From contig JBAVTG010000246.1 in the NCBI GenBank assembly GCA_049696015.1, positions 1-25,135 on the forward strand: a stretch of DNA of 25,135 nt. Direction: 5' to 3'. Under the pieces are notes generated by a model. That model did no database searches. It was given only the letters and a program-made list of their open reading frames with translations, and had not been told where the DNA came from. Of this stretch, positions 21,267-25,135 are shown in pieces. This stretch comes from JANMEX01 sp049696015. Lineage in GTDB: Bacteria; Pseudomonadota; Alphaproteobacteria; Rhizobiales; Rhizobiaceae. Each line of letters opens with the position of its first letter. Position 1 is the stretch's first letter. The position numbers were made by a program, and so were the translations under genes.

Positions 21267-21668
21267 TCAATCCTGATCAAAAATGGCGGCGCGCAGGCGC
21301 TCATAGGCGCGCCGTTCAGCTTTTTCCGGCCGCCCGCCATGTTCGGCGACCAGACCTTGCGGCATGGTATCCTTTGGCGGCGGCGGCGGGGTATGGTCGA
21401 TGTAAAGCTGTTGCGCTTCAGGCGCCGGACCGCGCCGGTTCCCCGGCTTCAGCACTTCAAATTCGCGGATCGTCTTGTCAAAACGGATGGTGAGCCGATC
21501 ACCGGGCTTGAGCGAATGGCTCGCGGAGCGGCAGGCAGCACCGTTCAACCTGACACTGCCGCCTTCGACGAGCTTTTGCGCAATTGACCGTGATTTTGCC
21601 AACCGGGCGAAAAACAGCCATTTGTCGATGCGCTGTTTTTCCGGGCCCGATGGCGTGCTGTCGCCCAT
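21267..21668 (-). CDS. S4 domain RNA-binding protein (Hsp15-like)
   Basis: This 133-residue protein carries an S4 RNA-binding domain at about residues 13-75 (QRIDKWLFFARLAKSRSIAQKLVEGGSVRLNG, then LKPGDRLTI), followed by a proline-rich linker (TPPPPPKD) and a basic helical tail (RPEKAERRAYERLRAA). It resembles Hsp15/HslR, which in E. coli binds 50S subunits carrying stalled nascent chains and helps rescue them after heat stress. The gene starts 10 bases after the helicase stop and ends 3 bases before the HD gene. The helicase plus S4 pairing suggests a joint role in RNA or ribosome metabolism; that is inference. Confidence 0.93.
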   Translation of the reverse strand: MGDSTPSGPEKQRIDKWLFFARLAKSRSIAQKLVEGGSVRLNGAACRSASHSLKPGDRLTIRFDKTIREFEVLKPGNRRGPAPEAQQLYIDHTPPPPPKDTMPQGLVAEHGGRPEKAERRAYERLRAAIFDQD

Positions 21669-21678
21669 GAAAGCCGGT

Positions 21679-24600
21679 TTACTTCTTCAACTGGTCGCGG
21701 AGCGCTGCGAGCTTGGCAAAAGGCGAATCCGGGTCAAACTTCGGCGCGCGCTCCTCGCGCGGCTTGTGGTCGCCTTTGCCATTGCCTTTGAAGTCGCTCT
21801 TCTGTCCGTCCGGGCGCTTGTTGCGGTCATCCTTGCGGAAATCGCGGCGCTGGTCGCCATCTGCGCGCGGCGGGCGGTTGCCGCCATCTGGCCGGCCTTG
21901 GCGGGGACGGCCTTCGCCGCCTTCACGCTCGCGCCTCGGGCCGCGTTCACCTTCGGGCTTTTGTTCGGCTTGGCCATTCACCCCTTGCGGGCGCTGGAAA
22001 TTGCGGCGGTTGCCAGTGTTGCGCTCGCCTTGCTGGCGTGGCTCGAATTTGCCCTGCTTCCACAGGAGCACGACTTTCGGCGCTTCTTCCGCTGCAGGTT
22101 CGCCCGCCGCATCGCTTTCTGTAGCTTGAACGGATGAAACTGCCGCCGTTTCGTCCTTGTCAGCGCTTTCGCTGCGGGCAATGCGTTCGACGATCACTTC
22201 CGGAATCGAAGGCGCCGGGTTGGCCGCAGCGACGGCTGCGTCAATGGCCGCCACCTTCTTGTCGACTTCTTCGGCGGGAACTGTATCGGCGCGATAGCCA
22301 AGCCCCTTGAGAATTTCTTCCATATCCGCCGGTGTCGCGCCAAGGATGGACAGCATGGCGGGCGTCACCATGAAGCGTTCGCCGTCATAAGCGCCGGCCG
22401 GGCGGGCGCCCTGGCCCTCTTTCCAGGCCATGGTCGGGCGGATGAAATCGGCCAGCCGCTCCAGGATGTCGATGCGCACAGCCCGTTTGCCCAAATAGCG
22501 GAAGCCGCCGATGCGGTAGAACTCGCGCTCGAACGACGGGTCAGCGACAATGGAGGTGCGGCCGGCGGCAAGCGCGGCGACAACATCGCCGTAGCCAGGC
22601 TTTTCCTTTGCATCGTTTTTCAACGCCCAAAGGAGCGTCACCAACTGGGCCGGAGCGGGCTTCAAGAGGGCTGGCAGGAAGATGTGGTATGCGCCAAAGC
22701 GGATGCCAAGCTTGCGCATGGCGCCGCGGGCTTCCTGATCAAGGCCCTTGACGTCGTCGGCCACGTCGCGGCGCTTGACGATGCCTTGGCTCTCAAACAG
22801 CCGGAAGGCCAAACCCTTGGCCATCCCTTCCAGACCTTCGCCGGTGTGCAGGTCTGCCAGCGGCTTCAAATGCTGGTCGATCTGGAACTGGACGAAGCGC
22901 TGGGCGCGGGTCTCGACCATCTCGCGCGAGGAGCCAGTCAGCGGCTCGTCTGCCAAAAGGATGACGCGGGGTTTCAGAAAATCTTCGGATGCCGCCAGCG
23001 TTGCGATCGGCGCGCCGAGCCAGCGGACAAAGCCGTCAGACCCAAGTGATATGTCGCCGTTGGGCGCTGCCGCAAAGCGGTAGGCGCGCGCGTCATATTC
23101 CACGGCAAGCGACTTCAGCGCCGCAGCGCGAATGGCTTTGCCATCCTCGCCCTCGGCGGGTCCATCAGCGGCAAAGCGGAATCCCTGCAGCTGTCCAACG
23201 ATATGGCCCTCGACAAGTACGTCGCCGTTGACCGTGATTTCTGCTTCAAGCATCGATTTCTCTCTCAATCGCTTCATGAGCACGCTTGTCCTGCGGTCCA
23301 CAAAACGTTTCGTCAACCTCTCATGCAAAGCATCAGAGAGGCGGTCTTCTATGTCACGGGTCTTTTCCTGCCAAGTGAGCGGGTTTGCAAGCCATGATGG
23401 GCGGTGCGACACATAGGTCCATGTGCGAATTTGGGCAATGCGTTGCGAAAGCGCATCTATATCACCCTCGGGATTGTCGGCCTTGCGCACTTGGTCGGCC
23501 ATATAGGCCTCATCGACCCTGCCGCGCTTGGCCAGATCAAGGAAAATCTGGCCGACGATTTCGGCGTGCTGCGCTGGCGCGATCTTGCGGTAATCAGGCA
23601 ATGCGCAGGCATCCCACAGGGTTTCGACCCGGTGCGACTTGTCGGCAATGCGCCGGATGTCTTCGTCCTTGGTCAGGAAGTGCAGCGCTTCGGCATCATC
23701 GGCCGGCAGGGCGCGTGTTAATCCCTCAATTGGCGCGACCGTGTCCAGCGACGCGACCAGCGCATCAACCGAGGCAAAGTCAAACTGCGCCGTCCGCCAT
23801 TGAAGGACCCGCACAGGATCAAATTCGTGGCTCTCGATGCGCCGGACCTGTTCCTCGTTGAACGATTCGGCGCGGCCCGTTGTGCCGAATGTGCCGTCGC
23901 GCACATGGCGGCCGGCGCGTCCGGCAACCTGGCCAAGCTCGGCGGCGTTCAGTTCGCGGAACTGCCAGCCGTCAAACTTGCGGGTCTGGGCGAACGCGAC
24001 ATGGTCGACATCAAGGTTCAGTCCCATGCCGATGGCATCGGTGGCGACGATGAAATCCACATCGCCGGACTGGTAAAGCTCAACCTGGGCATTGCGGGTG
24101 CGTGGGCTCAAGGCGCCTGTGACCACTGCTGCCCCGCCGCGCTGGCGGCGGATGAGTTCGGCAATGGCATAGACTTCATCGGTCGAGAAGGCGACGATGG
24201 CGGTTCGCGGCGGCAGGCGGGTGATCTTCTTTTGCCCGGCATGGATCAGCTGGCTCAGGCGCGGGCGCGTGTTGACCTGAATGCCGGGCAGGAGCTTTTC
24301 CAGAATGCCCCACATCGTGTCTGAACCGAGCAGCAGCGTCTCGTCGCGGCCGCGCAGATGCAGGATGCGGTCGGTGAAAATGTGCCCGCGCTCCAGATCG
24401 CCGGCCAGCTGCACCTCGTCGATGGCGACAAACGCCGCCTTGGTCTGGCGCGGCATCGCTTCAACTGTGCAGACCGAATAGCGTGAGCCTTTCGGCGTGA
24501 TCTTTTCCTCGCCGGTGATCAGCGAGACCAGTTCCGGCCCGACCTTTTCGCAAACGCGGCCATAAACTTCGCGCGCCAGGAGCCGCAGCGGCAGGCCAAT

Positions 24601-24732
24601 GACGCCGGTGCCGTGACTGACCATGCGCTCAATGGCATAATGGGTCTTGCCCGTGTTGGTCGGCCCCAGCACTGCTGTGACGCCGCGCCCGGACAGGATC
24701 AAGGGTTCAATGATGGGGAATCGGTAAGTCAT
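21679..24732 (-). CDS. SUV3-like superfamily 2 RNA helicase with a basic RG/RGG-rich tail
   Basis: This is a large protein of 1017 residues. The N-terminal helicase core has Walker A GPTNTGKT (23-30), the DEVQ Walker B variant (105-108), and motif VI QVAGRAGRH (about 267-275). It resembles mitochondrial SUV3 and the related alphaproteobacterial helicases, which unwind RNA and assist its decay. A long middle region follows. Residues from about 900 form a disordered tail rich in Arg, Gly, Pro, Lys and Asp, typical of RNA-contacting tails, and the chain ends with DPDSPFAKLAALRDQLKK. The gene opens the operon with S4, HD and YdeI genes. Cytoplasmic and ATP-dependent are safe; the RNA targets are unknown. 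Confidence 0.92.
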   Translation of the reverse strand: MTYRFPIIEPLILSGRGVTAVLGPTNTGKTHYAIERMVSHGTGVIGLPLRLLAREVYGRVCEKVGPELVSLITGEEKITPKGSRYSVCTVEAMPRQTKAAFVAIDEVQLAGDLERGHIFTDRILHLRGRDETLLLGSDTMWGILEKLLPGIQVNTRPRLSQLIHAGQKKITRLPPRTAIVAFSTDEVYAIAELIRRQRGGAAVVTGALSPRTRNAQVELYQSGDVDFIVATDAIGMGLNLDVDHVAFAQTRKFDGWQFRELNAAELGQVAGRAGRHVRDGTFGTTGRAESFNEEQVRRIESHEFDPVRVLQWRTAQFDFASVDALVASLDTVAPIEGLTRALPADDAEALHFLTKDEDIRRIADKSHRVETLWDACALPDYRKIAPAQHAEIVGQIFLDLAKRGRVDEAYMADQVRKADNPEGDIDALSQRIAQIRTWTYVSHRPSWLANPLTWQEKTRDIEDRLSDALHERLTKRFVDRRTSVLMKRLREKSMLEAEITVNGDVLVEGHIVGQLQGFRFAADGPAEGEDGKAIRAAALKSLAVEYDARAYRFAAAPNGDISLGSDGFVRWLGAPIATLAASEDFLKPRVILLADEPLTGSSREMVETRAQRFVQFQIDQHLKPLADLHTGEGLEGMAKGLAFRLFESQGIVKRRDVADDVKGLDQEARGAMRKLGIRFGAYHIFLPALLKPAPAQLVTLLWALKNDAKEKPGYGDVVAALAAGRTSIVADPSFEREFYRIGGFRYLGKRAVRIDILERLADFIRPTMAWKEGQGARPAGAYDGERFMVTPAMLSILGATPADMEEILKGLGYRADTVPAEEVDKKVAAIDAAVAAANPAPSIPEVIVERIARSESADKDETAAVSSVQATESDAAGEPAAEEAPKVVLLWKQGKFEPRQQGERNTGNRRNFQRPQGVNGQAEQKPEGERGPRREREGGEGRPRQGRPDGGNRPPRADGDQRRDFRKDDRNKRPDGQKSDFKGNGKGDHKPREERAPKFDPDSPFAKLAALRDQLKK

Positions 24733-24882
24733 GGCGCTTCAGGGATGACCGTAAAAACAGCCGAGGACAAATGATTTGAAGATTTTCGAAAAATTTTGCC
24801 GGTTCTGCCCGCGTCTTTCGGTTGGAACAGGCCCTCATATAGGATCGATTTCCCGCATGTGCAGCGCCATCGGGTTCAACAA

Positions 24883-25135
24883 TTACAATAAAGCCCGCAT
24901 TTCCGCCGTCAGCTCCGGCATCGGGAAAAGGTGGCCTGTAGCGCCCATGACATCTTGCGGGGTAACAAGGCCTTCCTTGGAGCGGATCATGGTTTTGAAC
25001 ATGGCGTGAGCACAGAGTTTTCCGTCTGAATGGAATTCCTGCTCGACAAACACCCAGCGCTCATCCCAGCCGACGATGCGCGTTGTCATATCGAACTTCT
25101 GAAAGACTGTCAGCGGGCGGCGGTAGTCAAACTTG
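24883..25135 (-). CDS. Thioesterase family protein, 5' end missing
   Basis: Only the C-terminal 83 residues lie in the window; the gene continues past 25135. The visible part begins KFDYRRPLTVFQKFDM, continues TTRIVGWDERWVFVEQEF, and then has the hot-dog strand CAHAMFKTMIRSKEGLV. This matches a hot-dog-fold acyl-CoA thioesterase of the kind often annotated simply as thioesterase family. The catalytic N-terminal part is not visible, so substrate cannot be judged. An internal ATG at 25089 is not the start, because the conserved sequence begins upstream of it. It lies about 150 bases upstream of the helicase on the same strand. Confidence 0.85.
   Translation of the reverse strand, partial: KFDYRRPLTVFQKFDMTTRIVGWDERWVFVEQEFHSDGKLCAHAMFKTMIRSKEGLVTPQDVMGATGHLFPMPELTAEMRALL

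Overview
The window looks like ordinary chromosomal core from an alphaproteobacterium of the order Hyphomicrobiales (Rhizobiales). Markers for this are an RpoH2-type sigma factor next to a CarD regulator and a 7Fe ferredoxin, a DUF4164-zapA pair beside transketolase, and a candidate CtrA box. The genus cannot be resolved from sequence alone. I see no prophage, insertion sequence, CRISPR array, toxin-antitoxin pair or defence island, and nothing that marks a block of foreign DNA.

Region by region: 1-1478 holds a tRNA-Ala (CGC) on the minus strand, then yggT, a DUF167 gene and the biotin transporter subunit bioY. 1536-5021 is a mixed stretch: pyrophosphatase, an unknown secreted protein, a GNAT acetyltransferase, a Nu-like glutathione transferase, a 79-residue periplasmic protein and a small membrane protein. 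5232-8547 carries the central carbon genes gap and tkt on the minus strand, followed by a small open frame that lacks a normal start codon. 8824-9478 is DUF4164-zapA (cell division), convergent with the ABC-F gene uup at 9483-11294, which is preceded by a glycine-zipper lipoprotein gene.

11721-15880 is a thiamine salvage unit. Thiamine pyrophosphokinase is divergent from a thiBPQ transporter operon that starts with a clear TPP riboswitch, so the kinase makes the ligand that should switch off thiamine uptake. 16099-18468 has an M48 protease lipoprotein with a LysM-like tail, convergent with rpoH2. 18605-19882 holds carD and fdxA, with a perfect TTAA-N7-TTAAC box and similar promoters between and upstream of them. 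20035-24732 is a tightly packed minus-strand operon: SUV3-like RNA helicase, S4 (Hsp15-like) RNA-binding protein, HD phosphohydrolase and a YdeI-family protein. The window ends inside a thioesterase gene.

The most useful second-look items are the start-less small membrane-protein frame behind gap, the candidate CtrA box upstream of carD, the uup start that abuts a terminator, a 16-bp tandem duplication at a ribosome-binding site, and a pair of palindromes upstream of the 79-residue protein. I did not find convincing evidence of a wholly new biological system.
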